Origin: CALMEC01 sp031366605
GTDB taxonomy: Bacteria; Actinomycetota; Thermoleophilia; Miltoncostaeales; Miltoncostaeaceae
Direction: 5' to 3'
Length of the DNA stretch: 64,000 nucleotides
NCBI GenBank assembly: GCA_031366605.1
Contig: JANLOO010000034.1
Coordinates: 72,673-136,672, forward strand
Made by a program: the position numbers and the translations under genes. Shown here one piece after another: positions 35,094 through 43,754 of the stretch (positions within the stretch are counted from its first letter, which is position 1; the number at the start of each line of letters is the position of its first letter). The notes under the pieces were generated by a model. The model made no database searches. It worked only from the letters and a program-made list of their open reading frames with translations, and had not been told where the DNA came from.

Positions 35094-35546
35094 ATGACCG
35101 AGATGCCCTCCGCTCCACGCCCAACCTCAGCCGAGGCCTACGCTGTCGCTCGTCTCCTCCACGAGGCCTCGGAAGACTCACGTCGGTCGTTCGCGACGAT
35201 CGCGTCTGACCACGGACTGACCGCGCCTCAAGCCCGGTTCATCCTGCGGCTGTTCGAAGCAACGCCGATGAGCGACCTCGCCAAGCACCTCTCGTGCGAC
35301 AAATCGAATGTCACCGGAATCGCAGCGCGCCTGACCGAGCGCGGACTGGTCACGACCACCCGAGGCTCTGACCGCCGCGTGAAACTCTTGGGCCTAACTG
35401 CTCCCGGGCGCAAGGTCCGTGCCCGCCTACAGCAGCACGTCGCCGACGCCTCACCGGCCATGACACGACTCACAGAACCCGAACGCCAAACGCTCGTGCT
35501 CCTCCTCGACAAAATAAGAAGCGAAATCGCCGCGGTGCCTGACTGA
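35094..35546 (+). CDS. MarR family transcriptional regulator
   Basis: ATG 35094 yields 150 residues. The winged helix is ARFILRLFEATPMSDLAKHLSCDKSNVTGIAARLTERGLVTTTRGSDRRVKLLGLT, with the conserved D-x-R wing (GSDRRVK). The N- and C-terminal helices form the dimer and ligand pocket. It should repress itself and the divergent DUF6069-PPOX pair through the palindrome just upstream. Its 3' end collides with a truncated permease gene on the other strand. Confidence 0.93.
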   Translation: MTEMPSAPRPTSAEAYAVARLLHEASEDSRRSFATIASDHGLTAPQARFILRLFEATPMSDLAKHLSCDKSNVTGIAARLTERGLVTTTRGSDRRVKLLGLTAPGRKVRARLQQHVADASPAMTRLTEPERQTLVLLLDKIRSEIAAVPD

Positions 35547-35703
35547 TCATCAGGGCGCCGATCAGGAACAGGCTCTGGTTGCTTCCGCCCATCGCGAGCG
35601 CGGTCGTGCCGAACCAGCCGATCGTGCGAGGGTGTTCGCGGGTGGAGTCGTCCTGAACCACCGTCTCGGGTGTGCCGTCCGCGCATTGCTTGGTGAGCCG
35701 CAT
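35505..35703 (-). pseudogene. N-terminal fragment of an APC-type amino-acid permease, frameshifted
   Basis: From ATG 35703 the frame gives HPRTIGWFGTTALAMGGSNQ and SLFLIGALMIS, the characteristic start of a group of APC permeases. After SQ the next family residues (GTAAISLLILS) continue only in the adjacent frame, indicating a one-base deletion near 35549. Soon after LLILS the sequence becomes the 3' end of the marR gene. So the permease was cut off by a junction there and only about 60 of the usual 450+ residues remain. Confidence 0.65.
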
Positions 35704-35867
35704 GCCTCGTTATCGGTCGGCGCGCTCGCCTGCAATGAGCGCGTCCGGAGTATGAGCAAGGTATGAATCTCGCGCCCCCCAACCGAGTGTCCCGCGTCGT
35801 GTTCGACGTCGGCGGTTGCGGCGGTGCCAGGCTGCCCGTGTGCGCGGTCCGATGCGGGGTCGAACGA

Positions 35868-36647
35868 TTAGCTCAACCCGCCGGCGTCCCGTTCGCGTTT
35901 GCCGGCGAGCCGGGCGACGTACCAGCGGCGGAGCGGGGCGGGGAGCATCGCCAGCGCTTTCATGAACACGAGCGCCTTGCGCGGGACGCCGATCTCGGCT
36001 TTGTCGTGTTGGAGTCCGTCGCAGATGATTCGGGCGGCCTCGTCGGCTTCGATGATCCCGGGCATCGTGAACGGGTTCTGATCGGTCAGCGGGGTGCGGA
36101 CGAATCCCGGCGCGATCAACGTGACCTTGACACCCGATGACGCCAGGTCGGCGCGCAGGGCGTCGCACATGCTGTTGAGAAACGCCTTCGTCGCCCCGTA
36201 GGCCGATGCCAGTGGCAGACCGACGTATCCGGTCACGCTCGAGGTGATCGCAATCCGGCCGGCCCCGCGAGCGCGCATCGCCGGAAGCACCGCTTGGATG
36301 CAGTTGACCGCCCCCATCACGTTGACGTCAAAATGCGTGCGGAAGATCTGAGCCCGGAACGCGTCCGGTGTCACCGGTTCGTACGTGCCGGCGTTGAGGA
36401 TGACGAGGTCGATCGCACCCCAGTCGGCGATCAAGGCCTGGGCGATGCGGGCCATCGCGGCCTCGTCCGTGACGTCGCCCACCTCCACGCGCATGCCGGT
36501 CTCGCCGGCGACCTGGTCAAGGGTCTCGTGACGCCGCGCGGTGATCGCGACCTGGGCGCCGCGCCGGGTCAGCTCCGCAGCGACCGCAGCTCCGATACCG
36601 CTGGACGCACCGGTCAGCCACACCCGCTGTCCGCCGAGCGCGCTCAC
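35868..36647 (-). CDS. SDR family short-chain dehydrogenase
   Basis: GTG 36647 overlaps the CFA-fusion stop (GTGA) and gives 259 residues. It has the NAD(P) loop WLTGASSGIGAAVA, VILNAGTYEPVT, ITSSVTGYVG and the active-site S..YGATKA. A C-terminal LAPGFVRTPLTDQ follows. Classical SDR oxidoreductase of the type found next to cyclopropane/branched-lipid genes. Substrate unknown; a lipid aldehyde or keto intermediate fits the context. Confidence 0.88.
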   Translation of the reverse strand: MSALGGQRVWLTGASSGIGAAVAAELTRRGAQVAITARRHETLDQVAGETGMRVEVGDVTDEAAMARIAQALIADWGAIDLVILNAGTYEPVTPDAFRAQIFRTHFDVNVMGAVNCIQAVLPAMRARGAGRIAITSSVTGYVGLPLASAYGATKAFLNSMCDALRADLASSGVKVTLIAPGFVRTPLTDQNPFTMPGIIEADEAARIICDGLQHDKAEIGVPRKALVFMKALAMLPAPLRRWYVARLAGKRERDAGGLS

Positions 36648-38704
36648 GACGTCGCCCGCGCGGACGGGAACTGCGACAGCGTCGCGTTGAACGGGCGCGT
36701 CAACACGAGCTGGTAATCGTGGAGCGCCCGAGTGCGGAACGCCGCCTCGCAGGACGCCAGGTAAAAGTTCCACGTGCGGATGAACCGCTCGTCGTAGCCC
36801 AACACTCGGACCGCGTCCAGATTCTGGTTGAACCGTTCGCGCCATCGCTTGAGCGTCTCGGCGTAGTTGATGCCGATGTCCTCGACGTTGTGGACGATCA
36901 GCTCGGACGCCTTCCTGGCCGCCGTGACCATCGCCTCCATCGACGGCAGCAGCGAGCCCGGGAAGATGTACTCCTGGATCCAGTCGTCGCTGCGTCGGTA
37001 GCGCTCAAAACGTTGGTCGGGGATCGCGATGACCTGAATGCACGCGCTGCCATCGGGCGCGAGCAGGCGATCGCAGGTGCGGAAGTACGTCTGCAGCTCG
37101 GCTTCGCCGATGGCTTCCAGCATCTCGATCGAGGCGATCTTGGTGAACTGCCCCTGCAGCGTCCGGTAGTCCTGCAGCAGGATGGTGACGCGATCATCAA
37201 GGCCGGCATCGTGCACCCGCTGCACCGCCAGGGCATGTTGCTCCGCGCTGATCGTCACCCCGGTCACACGGCACTTGAACTCGCTCGCGGCGAGCACGGC
37301 GAACCCACCCCACCCGCAGCCGATCTCGAGTACGTGGTCGTCGGGTCCCAGCGCAAGCTTGCGGCAGATGCGCCGGTACTTGTTGCGTTGTGCCTGCTCC
37401 AGCGTGTCGTCCGCGGTCTCGAAGTAGGCGCACGAGTACGTCCACGACGGATCCAGGAACAGCTGGTACAGGTCGTTGCCGATGTCGTAGTGGTAGGCGA
37501 TGTCGCGTTTGGCCCGCGCCGGTGGGTTCCGCCGAGGCAGATGCGGTCGCAGCGCCTGCAGGCGCACCAGGGTCGATCCCGGTGGGCGTCGGCGCATGTC
37601 CTCTGCGGTCAGCAACATGATCTCGAGCGCCGCGGGCAGGTCGTCCGCATCCCAGTCCCCCGCCACGTAGGCCTCGCCGATGCCGATGCGCCCGCGGGTG
37701 ACGATCCTGCGAAACAGATCCTTGCTGTTGATGGCGACCGTGGCTTCGCGCCCCACCGAGGCATCCCCGTGCGTCTGGGTGACGCCATCGGGCATCCGCA
37801 CGGTCAACGCGCCACCCACCGGTCGCGACAGCGCCCACCGCACAAGGCTGCGGATCGGTCTGACGGGAAAGGCAACGCGGCTCGGGGCCGGAAGCTCACG
37901 CAGCGCCCGGCGGGTCGACGCCGGGGCGACGACGGGCTCGACGACCGACCCGCGCTCGGGATCAAATCGTGGCTTGCGGTGCAGGGGCACGTGTTTTCTC
38001 CAGAGCTTGAGTGCCTGCAGGTGGATCAGGCCGGTGACCTGCTGGCTCATCAACGGATAGCGAACGAGGGACTTGGCCAGCGCGGTGTTGGTCAGCTCAT
38101 GCCGTTTGCCGGTCTGGGTCGCCAGGAAGACGCGCTCGCCGCCTTCAAACAGGTCGACCCGGGCTGACACACGGTCACCGGGTTCAGTCAGGACGAACTC
38201 GTAGCGTTGCTGCATACCCATGAACGGCGAGACGTGCAGCTCCTTGGACTGGCTCCAGGTGCGGCTCTTGCCGTTTGAAACGAGATTGTCCTCGTTGAGC
38301 AGATACGGGCGACGCTCGCCGAACGTGTTTGCGACCTCGGCGATCGAACACGCAAACGACCCGTCGGCGCGGTAGCAGTAGAAGAAGCTGACCGGGTTGA
38401 ACACGTAGCCGAACGTCCGCAGGTTCGTCAGCATCATGATGCGGCCGCCGGTCAGGTCGACCCCGCGCGCCGCCAGCCATGCCAACAGATTGGCCTTGAT
38501 CGGCCGTCCCGCGTCGCCGATGTGGTCCGCGTCACGTAGCGAGAACAGGTTGGTCGTGTTGTACCCGAACAGCGCCAGACGATCGTCGAGCTCCTCGAGT
38601 TCGTCCAGGTCGAGCACGTAGAAGCAGACGTTGTAGCGAAAGACGTGGTCCACGGGCTTGGACCGGTGATGCATCATCACGCCCGTGTAGAGGGCCGAGT
38701 TCAC
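36644..38704 (-). CDS. Fusion of DUF1365 with cyclopropane-fatty-acyl-phospholipid synthase-like methyltransferase
   Basis: The 686-aa product starts at GTG 38704 overlapping the FAD-oxidoreductase stop. Residues 1 to about 250 are DUF1365 (ALYTGVMMHHRSKPVDHVFR, LTNLRTFGYVFNPVSFFYC). Residues about 300-686 are a CFA synthase: AYVAGDWDADDLPAALE, YHYDIGNDLYQLFLDPSWTYSCAYF, SAM loop VLEIGCGWGGFA near residue 460 and the C-terminal DYRTLQGQFTKIASIEMLEA. In many bacteria these are two adjacent genes. The enzyme should add a methylene or methyl group to membrane fatty acyl chains; the DUF1365 role is unknown. Confidence 0.92.
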   Translation of the reverse strand: MNSALYTGVMMHHRSKPVDHVFRYNVCFYVLDLDELEELDDRLALFGYNTTNLFSLRDADHIGDAGRPIKANLLAWLAARGVDLTGGRIMMLTNLRTFGYVFNPVSFFYCYRADGSFACSIAEVANTFGERRPYLLNEDNLVSNGKSRTWSQSKELHVSPFMGMQQRYEFVLTEPGDRVSARVDLFEGGERVFLATQTGKRHELTNTALAKSLVRYPLMSQQVTGLIHLQALKLWRKHVPLHRKPRFDPERGSVVEPVVAPASTRRALRELPAPSRVAFPVRPIRSLVRWALSRPVGGALTVRMPDGVTQTHGDASVGREATVAINSKDLFRRIVTRGRIGIGEAYVAGDWDADDLPAALEIMLLTAEDMRRRPPGSTLVRLQALRPHLPRRNPPARAKRDIAYHYDIGNDLYQLFLDPSWTYSCAYFETADDTLEQAQRNKYRRICRKLALGPDDHVLEIGCGWGGFAVLAASEFKCRVTGVTISAEQHALAVQRVHDAGLDDRVTILLQDYRTLQGQFTKIASIEMLEAIGEAELQTYFRTCDRLLAPDGSACIQVIAIPDQRFERYRRSDDWIQEYIFPGSLLPSMEAMVTAARKASELIVHNVEDIGINYAETLKRWRERFNQNLDAVRVLGYDERFIRTWNFYLASCEAAFRTRALHDYQLVLTRPFNATLSQFPSARATS

Positions 38705-39936
38705 CAGGCGACCCCCAGGTCATCGGCCACGCGTACGGCCGAGGCAAAGCCGTCCTCGTGAAAGCCGTTGCCCTGCCAGGCACCGCAGTACCAGGTTCGT
38801 CGCGCACCGGCAAGCAGACCCAGCTCGCCCTGCGCACGCAGCGATGCGGCGGTGTAGCGGGGGTGGGCATATGACAGACGTCGGATGATCTGGTCCTCGG
38901 CGATCTCGGTGCCACGGTTGAGGGTCACAAGATAGTGACGCGGCTCGTCGAGTCGCTGCAGACGGTTGAGGTCGTAGGTCATCGTCAGCGTCGGCGTGGC
39001 CGCCTGGCAATCGACGATGCGGTAGTTCCAGGCGCCACGGGCGCTCTGGCGGCGCGGGATCAGCCGCGCGTCCGTATGCAGGATCGTTTCGTTGGTGATG
39101 TAGGTGAACGCGCCGAGCAAGCGGCGTTCGTCGTCGCTGGGGTCCTCGAGCAGCTCGAGTGCCTGGTCCGGATGCGTGCCGATGACGACCGCGTCGAACC
39201 GCACGTAGCGCCCCGACTCGGTCCGGATCGCGACCCCGTCGGCGTCGCGACGGACCGCCCTGACGCCATCGTCCATGTGCATGGACCCGGCAAAGCGTTG
39301 CAGGATGGCTCGCACGTAGGTCTGGCTGCCGCCGACGACGGTCCGCCACGTGAACCTGCGCAAGCGCAACATGCCGTGGTTGGCAAAGAACGCGATCGCG
39401 TACGACGCCGGAACGTCCAACGTCTCGGCAGGGCCGGTCGACCACAGCGACGCCGTCAGCGGCACCAAGAAGTGATCACGGAACCGCCGTGAATAGCCGG
39501 TGCGCGCGGCGAACTGCAGCAGCGTCTCCTCGGGCGGACCGACTTCTCGCTCGGCGGTACGCATGAACCGCAGGATCTCGCGCATCAGCGGCACGAACGA
39601 CGGCGTCACCAAGTTGGCGCCCTGCATCCACGGCCGCGCACCGGAGTACTCCAGTCCACAGCGCTCGCAGGTCACCGAAAACGACATCTCGGAGGCTTGC
39701 GTGGCAACCCCGAGCTCGGCGAACAGGCGCGTCAACTGCGGGTAGTTCTGACGGTTGTGGACGATGAAGCCCGTGTCCAGGTGCAGCACCCGTCCGTCGG
39801 CCAGCGGCGTCGGGACCGTGTTGGTATGCCCGCCGGCGTAGTCGGCACGCTCAAAGACCGTGACCTCGTGGGCACGGCTCAGCAGATGGGCGGCGCCGAG
39901 TCCCGCGATGCCGGTGCCGATCACGGCGATCCTCAA
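38701..39936 (-). CDS. FAD-dependent oxidoreductase (NAD(P)-binding amine-oxidase-like)
   Basis: TTG 39936 starts at the FAD loop (LRIAVIGTGIAGLGAAHLLS), giving 411 residues; a longer start would overlap the divergent desaturase gene. Motifs: FERADYAGGHTNTV, DTGFIVHNRQNYPQLTRLF, YSRRFRDHFLVPLTASLWST and a C-terminal TWYCGAWQGNGFHEDGF. This family always travels with DUF1365 and CFA genes. It may reduce or rearrange the unsaturated lipid after methyl transfer, as for 10-methyl fatty acids or furan fatty acids. Confidence 0.88.
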   Translation of the reverse strand: MRIAVIGTGIAGLGAAHLLSRAHEVTVFERADYAGGHTNTVPTPLADGRVLHLDTGFIVHNRQNYPQLTRLFAELGVATQASEMSFSVTCERCGLEYSGARPWMQGANLVTPSFVPLMREILRFMRTAEREVGPPEETLLQFAARTGYSRRFRDHFLVPLTASLWSTGPAETLDVPASYAIAFFANHGMLRLRRFTWRTVVGGSQTYVRAILQRFAGSMHMDDGVRAVRRDADGVAIRTESGRYVRFDAVVIGTHPDQALELLEDPSDDERRLLGAFTYITNETILHTDARLIPRRQSARGAWNYRIVDCQAATPTLTMTYDLNRLQRLDEPRHYLVTLNRGTEIAEDQIIRRLSYAHPRYTAASLRAQGELGLLAGARRTWYCGAWQGNGFHEDGFASAVRVADDLGVAW

Positions 39937-39998
39937 CGCGGGCCACCGGTACGGTTGTCCCCCACGCAGGCCCCGCAGGTCACTACTGTGAAGGGCTG

Positions 39999-40937
39999 AT
40001 GGCGGCACCAACCACGCACGGACGGCGGATCGGGACGGTCCGCGACGAGACGGGCTTTGCCAGCAAACTGGTGACCCTGGTCGCGGTCGTTGTGCCTCCG
40101 CTCGGCGTCGCAGCCGTGGGTTGGGGCCTGTGGGGCATCGCGTTGCACCCGGTCGACATCGCCATGTTCGTCGCGCTGTACGTCGCGTGTGGACTGGGAA
40201 TCACCGTGGGGTATCACCGGCTGTTCTCGCACCGGGCGTTCAAGACGACGCCGGCGGTCAGGGCGACGTTCGCGATCCTGGGCGCAATGACGATCCAGGG
40301 ACCGTTGACGCAGTGGGTCACCGATCACCGCAAACACCACGCCCACAGCGACGACGACGGTGACCCTCACTCGCCACACGTCGGGCGCGAGGGCGCGCAC
40401 GGGCGAATCGTCGGTTTGTGGTGGTCACACATGGGGTGGCTCTTTCGGACGAAGGGCATGGAGCGGGGCGAACAGTGGGGACGGGATCTGTACGACGACA
40501 AGCTGATCCGCCGCATCGACAGGTTGTACATGCTTTGGGTCGCCTTGTCAGTGGGGATCCCGTTCGTCGCGGGCTACGCCGTGCGCGGGACGGTGATGGG
40601 TGGCGTCGAGACGATGGTGTGGGCCGGGCTCATCCGGATCTTCCTGTTTCAGCATTCAACGTGGTGCATCAACTCCGTCTGCCATACGTTTGGTCGGCGG
40701 AGTTACCGCACCGGAGATCACAGCCGCAACGTGTGGCTTTTGGCATTGCCGTCGTTCGGCGAGGCGTGGCACAACAACCACCACGCGTTTCCGGGATCGG
40801 CCGTGCACGGCATCGACCGGCGCCAGGTCGACATCAGCGCCTGGGTCATCGGAAGGCTCGAGCGGCTCGGCTTGGCGTGGGACGTCAAGCGCATGACCCC
40901 GGGTCGCTTGGCCGCCCGGCGCGAAACACCCGCCTGA
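39999..40937 (+). CDS. Acyl-CoA / fatty-acid desaturase
   Basis: The 312-aa membrane enzyme has the three histidine boxes: HRLFSH, HRKHH and HNNHH, with EAWHNNHHAFPGSA. Four membrane segments surround them. This is the delta-9 acyl-CoA desaturase family, a di-iron enzyme that makes the cis double bond on which CFA-type methyltransferases act. It is divergent from the FAD gene with only about 60 bases between. Together with the downstream genes of the other strand it forms a complete lipid-modification module. Confidence 0.92.
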   Translation: MAAPTTHGRRIGTVRDETGFASKLVTLVAVVVPPLGVAAVGWGLWGIALHPVDIAMFVALYVACGLGITVGYHRLFSHRAFKTTPAVRATFAILGAMTIQGPLTQWVTDHRKHHAHSDDDGDPHSPHVGREGAHGRIVGLWWSHMGWLFRTKGMERGEQWGRDLYDDKLIRRIDRLYMLWVALSVGIPFVAGYAVRGTVMGGVETMVWAGLIRIFLFQHSTWCINSVCHTFGRRSYRTGDHSRNVWLLALPSFGEAWHNNHHAFPGSAVHGIDRRQVDISAWVIGRLERLGLAWDVKRMTPGRLAARRETPA

Positions 40938-41194
40938 CCGACGGCCCGCGGGCTGATCGATATCGGCGGTGCCGTAGATCGCGACGACCACGTGGGCCCG
41001 TGCCTGCCAAGTCAAGGTTGACGACGGCAGCGAAGGTCGGTCCGTTCGTCTGGTGCGGACCACAGCGCGCGCCGCTCAGATCACCGTCACCGTCCCCGCG
41101 GCGTTCGCAACTCCGACTCGAGTCGAGTGGAGAACTCCCGGCACCACTCAGTGGGTCGGGGTCGGCATGCAGATCACGCGAACAGGCTGGACAA
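40938..41194. other. Non-coding stretch between the desaturase and HU genes
   Basis: No frame here has a ribosome site with a plausible product. The convergent ends of the desaturase (40937) and HU (41251) genes flank it. Apart from the terminator at its right end I see nothing specific. Confidence 0.5.
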
Positions 41195-41233
41195 ACGACC
41201 GCGCCCGTCAGCCGGGGCCGCAGGCGCGGTCGT
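41195..41233 (-). terminator. Stem-loop terminator downstream of the HU gene
   Basis: ACGACCGCGCC (41195-41205) and GGCGCGGTCGT (41223-41233) form a perfect 11-bp stem with a 17-base loop. Read in the HU direction, the stem is followed by TTTGT. It lies 17 bases after the HU stop. Confidence 0.7.
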
Positions 41234-41250
41234 CGTTCTGCACGTGTGGG

Positions 41251-41541
41251 TTACTTCTTCTTCTTCTTCTTTGCGACTGCGGCCTTGAGGACCGCGCCCG
41301 AGCTGAACTTCGGGAGGGTCGCCGCCGCGATCTTGATGGCCTCGCCCGTCTGCGGGTTGCGACCGGTGCGTGCGGCGCGGTCCGACGTCGAGAACTTGCC
41401 GAAGCCGGTGATCGCGACCTCGCCACCACCCGCAAGCGTCGACTGGATCTCTTCAAGCGCCGCGTCGAGGAACGCCGCAGCGTCTGCCTGGGTACCGCCG
41501 GAGCGCTTTGCAATCGCGGCGACGAATTCGGACTTGTTCAC
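41251..41541 (-). CDS. HU family nucleoid protein with lysine tail
   Basis: GTG 41541 follows AGGAGAG by seven bases; the product has 96 residues. Body: NKSEFVAAIAKRSGGTQADAAAFLDAALEEIQSTLAGGGEVAITGFGKFS, with the DNA-binding arm TSDRAARTGRNPQTGEAIKI. The C-terminus is AVLKAAVAKKKKKK. HU bends and compacts DNA as a dimer. The lysine run is coded by near-identical AAG triplets, a simple repeat that could vary in length. Confidence 0.95.
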   Translation of the reverse strand: MNKSEFVAAIAKRSGGTQADAAAFLDAALEEIQSTLAGGGEVAITGFGKFSTSDRAARTGRNPQTGEAIKIAAATLPKFSSGAVLKAAVAKKKKKK

Positions 41542-41645
41542 GTTTTTTCTCTCCTGGAGTTGATCTCGAAGCACTGCTGTTCAGCAGGTTACCGACCGCC
41601 TATGACGTCGCGGCGGTCAATTGGCCCCTTCTGCACCAAATCGCG

Positions 41646-42587
41646 TCATCTCGTGTTCGCTCCGCCGATCAGTGAACGCGCGACTGCGAGCCCCGATTCG
41701 TAGACGTCGGCGAGACCACCTGCTGCGATCGTGTCGCCGCAGACCACGATCCGAGCGCCGTCAGGGTTGACGACCCGCGGATCAAGTGAGGCGGACAGCG
41801 TGGCGTATCGCCACCGTTTGACCTGTGCCCAGGCCGGCTCGCCGGTGGCGCCGCATGACGCCAGGAGCTGAGGCGAGAGGTCGGCCAAGATGTCGGCGTC
41901 GGCGGCCTCCAACAGGTCCGCACTGACACCAGGCGTCAACCGGGCGACAACCGGCACGACGCCGTCCACCGGATCGCGCCCTTTCGCCGACTCCGCCGTG
42001 ATGCGGGTGAACGGAGCGATGGGGGCAAACGGGTCGAGTGACTCTGGGCTGTCGATACGCAGCCCCGCCAGGATCATCACCGCCGGGTCGTAGACCGCGC
42101 CGCGCAGCGCCGCCACACGATCACCGGCCTCCGGGCTGCGTTGCAGCAGGTCGGCAGCCTGTGGAGCCGGCGCGCTGATGACAACGGCATCCACAACGCC
42201 GTGGGTGTTGCCCTGTTCGCCCGCCAGTTCGATCCCTCCGCGCGCGGCGCGAAGTGCGGCGATCCGCACTCCCAGCACTACGTCCACGCCGTGGGCCATC
42301 AGCTTGGCAAGTCGCGTCGCTCCCGACGGGAACGCGATGGCGCCGGGACCCATCTGGACAACCTCATCCGGGGCCAAGGAGCGCACGAGTTCGGCCAGAG
42401 GGCTCCCGTGTGAGAACTCCAGAAGCGGCGCGCCATGGTCGACGACGGTGCCCGCGATTCGACGGGCGGCGAGACGCCCGCCCACACCGCGGCTCTTCTC
42501 GATGACGACGACCTCGTGGCCGCCCGCAATCAGTTCCCGTGCCGCCGCGAGGCCAGAAAGGCCCGCTCCGACAATCCCCACACGCAT
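41646..42587 (-). CDS. NAD(P)/FAD-dependent oxidoreductase (renalase-like)
   Basis: ATG 42587 begins right at the FAD loop (MRVGIVGAGLSGLAAARELIAGG), yielding 313 residues. The usual GG motif follows in EKSRGVGGRLAARRI, with VDHGAPLLEFSH and a C-terminal RIVVCGDTIAAGGLADVYESGLAVA. It belongs to the FAD-dependent amine-oxidase-like group close to renalases. Substrate unknown. It is a single gene on the minus strand. Confidence 0.85.
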   Translation of the reverse strand: MRVGIVGAGLSGLAAARELIAGGHEVVVIEKSRGVGGRLAARRIAGTVVDHGAPLLEFSHGSPLAELVRSLAPDEVVQMGPGAIAFPSGATRLAKLMAHGVDVVLGVRIAALRAARGGIELAGEQGNTHGVVDAVVISAPAPQAADLLQRSPEAGDRVAALRGAVYDPAVMILAGLRIDSPESLDPFAPIAPFTRITAESAKGRDPVDGVVPVVARLTPGVSADLLEAADADILADLSPQLLASCGATGEPAWAQVKRWRYATLSASLDPRVVNPDGARIVVCGDTIAAGGLADVYESGLAVARSLIGGANTR

Positions 42588-42812
42588 ACGTCGTCCTCTG
42601 ATCGTCGTCGACAACGAGACTCCGGCGCTGTCCCAAACGTCGCGATGATATCCGGCGATTGCGATGCGAGTCATGGGTGCAGGGGCGGGGTTCGGTGGGG
42701 AGCCAGACCGCAACCGCTCTTGTCTGAGCGACCCGGCCCTGCCGGTGGCATCTGATCGCTCGGGGCCAAGGGGTAGGCTCCGTCATGACCGATCGGCAAT
42801 GCGGGAGGACGA

Positions 42813-43220
42813 ATGGTGGATACCCGAAACGACCTGCTGAAGCGGGCCAAGGGTTTGGTCGGGAGGTGGCACTGCTGCACCCCGCCGCCCGCGCCCTCGG
42901 GAATCACGGCCAGCGCAGGAGGCGGCAGCGGCGAGGTGATGGTGACCTGGGATCCGCTACCGGCGACCGCCAAGATCGCGTTCTGTCGGGTCTACCGCGT
43001 CAAGAGCGATGGAACCCTGTATCACCTCGCGGTGGTCCTGCCCTCCGCCGTGGGCCTTCTCGAGCCGGGGCGGCTCGGGATCGTCGACGCCCCGGACTAC
43101 TGGCCCTGGCCGACAATCGACGACGGCACCGGCCAGCGCTGCTATCGGGTGAGCGCCGTCTCACAACGGGGACTCGAAGGGCCGATGTCCGGGCAGGCGT
43201 GCGCCACACCGACCACCTGA
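42813..43220 (+). CDS. Fibronectin type III-like small protein
   Basis: GGGAGG sits four bases before ATG 42813. The 135-aa protein has an FnIII-like fold (PPAPSGITASAGGGSGEVMV, TWDPLP, CYRVSAVSQRGLEGPMS). It carries cysteines but lacks a signal peptide. It may be a cytoplasmic or loosely bound protein; I cannot assign a role. Confidence 0.6.
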   Translation: MVDTRNDLLKRAKGLVGRWHCCTPPPAPSGITASAGGGSGEVMVTWDPLPATAKIAFCRVYRVKSDGTLYHLAVVLPSAVGLLEPGRLGIVDAPDYWPWPTIDDGTGQRCYRVSAVSQRGLEGPMSGQACATPTT

Positions 43221-43278
43221 ACACACAGCGCGTGTCACGCTGGAGGCGAGCCGGGTCAACCGGATCAGCGTTCGCCAT

Positions 43279-43686
43279 TCAGTGAAGAAGCCAGAACGCG
43301 AGCCCCGCCCGGGCGGTCCACGCCACGGTGCGGAGCCAATTCGTCGCAACCAGCCGGCGGTGCACACCGGCGTCGAACCCCTGGGCCAGTCGCCGGTGAC
43401 ATGGCACCTGGACGACGGCGGTCGCCAGCCACAGCAGCGCGACGAGCGCCAACCCGACCGCCGTGAGCACGCCCGGGGCGCGGATCACGATGAGGACCGC
43501 GGCCAAGGCCTCGATCGTCATGAGCGGAGCGACGACCAGCGTGGTCCGCTCGGCGTGGCGAGCCTCATACGCTGCGAACTCGTCACCCACCAGCGCGAAC
43601 AGCGGGTAGTGAACGACCTGCACGAACCAAGCGATGCCCGCCATCGCGACCGTCGCGGCTGCGTGGATCAGGAGGAGTGCCTGCAC
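43279..43686 (-). CDS. Four-helix membrane protein of unknown function
   Basis: GTG 43686 is preferred to an ATG 84 bases upstream because the longer N-terminus is non-hydrophobic and arginine-rich. The 135-aa product has about four helices (LLIHAAATVAMAGIAWFVQV, TIEALAAVLIVIRAPG, VGLALVALLWLATAVVQVP, VAWTARAGLAFWLL). VPCHRRLAQGFD resembles a family of actinobacterial small membrane proteins with a PCH.RL motif. Function unknown. Confidence 0.6.
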   Translation of the reverse strand: MQALLLIHAAATVAMAGIAWFVQVVHYPLFALVGDEFAAYEARHAERTTLVVAPLMTIEALAAVLIVIRAPGVLTAVGLALVALLWLATAVVQVPCHRRLAQGFDAGVHRRLVATNWLRTVAWTARAGLAFWLLH

Positions 43687-43754
43687 AGACGCAGTCTGCC
43701 GCCCCCAGGCCGGTCGCGTGGGGGGAACCGCAGCCACCCTGGCATCCTGCAGGA

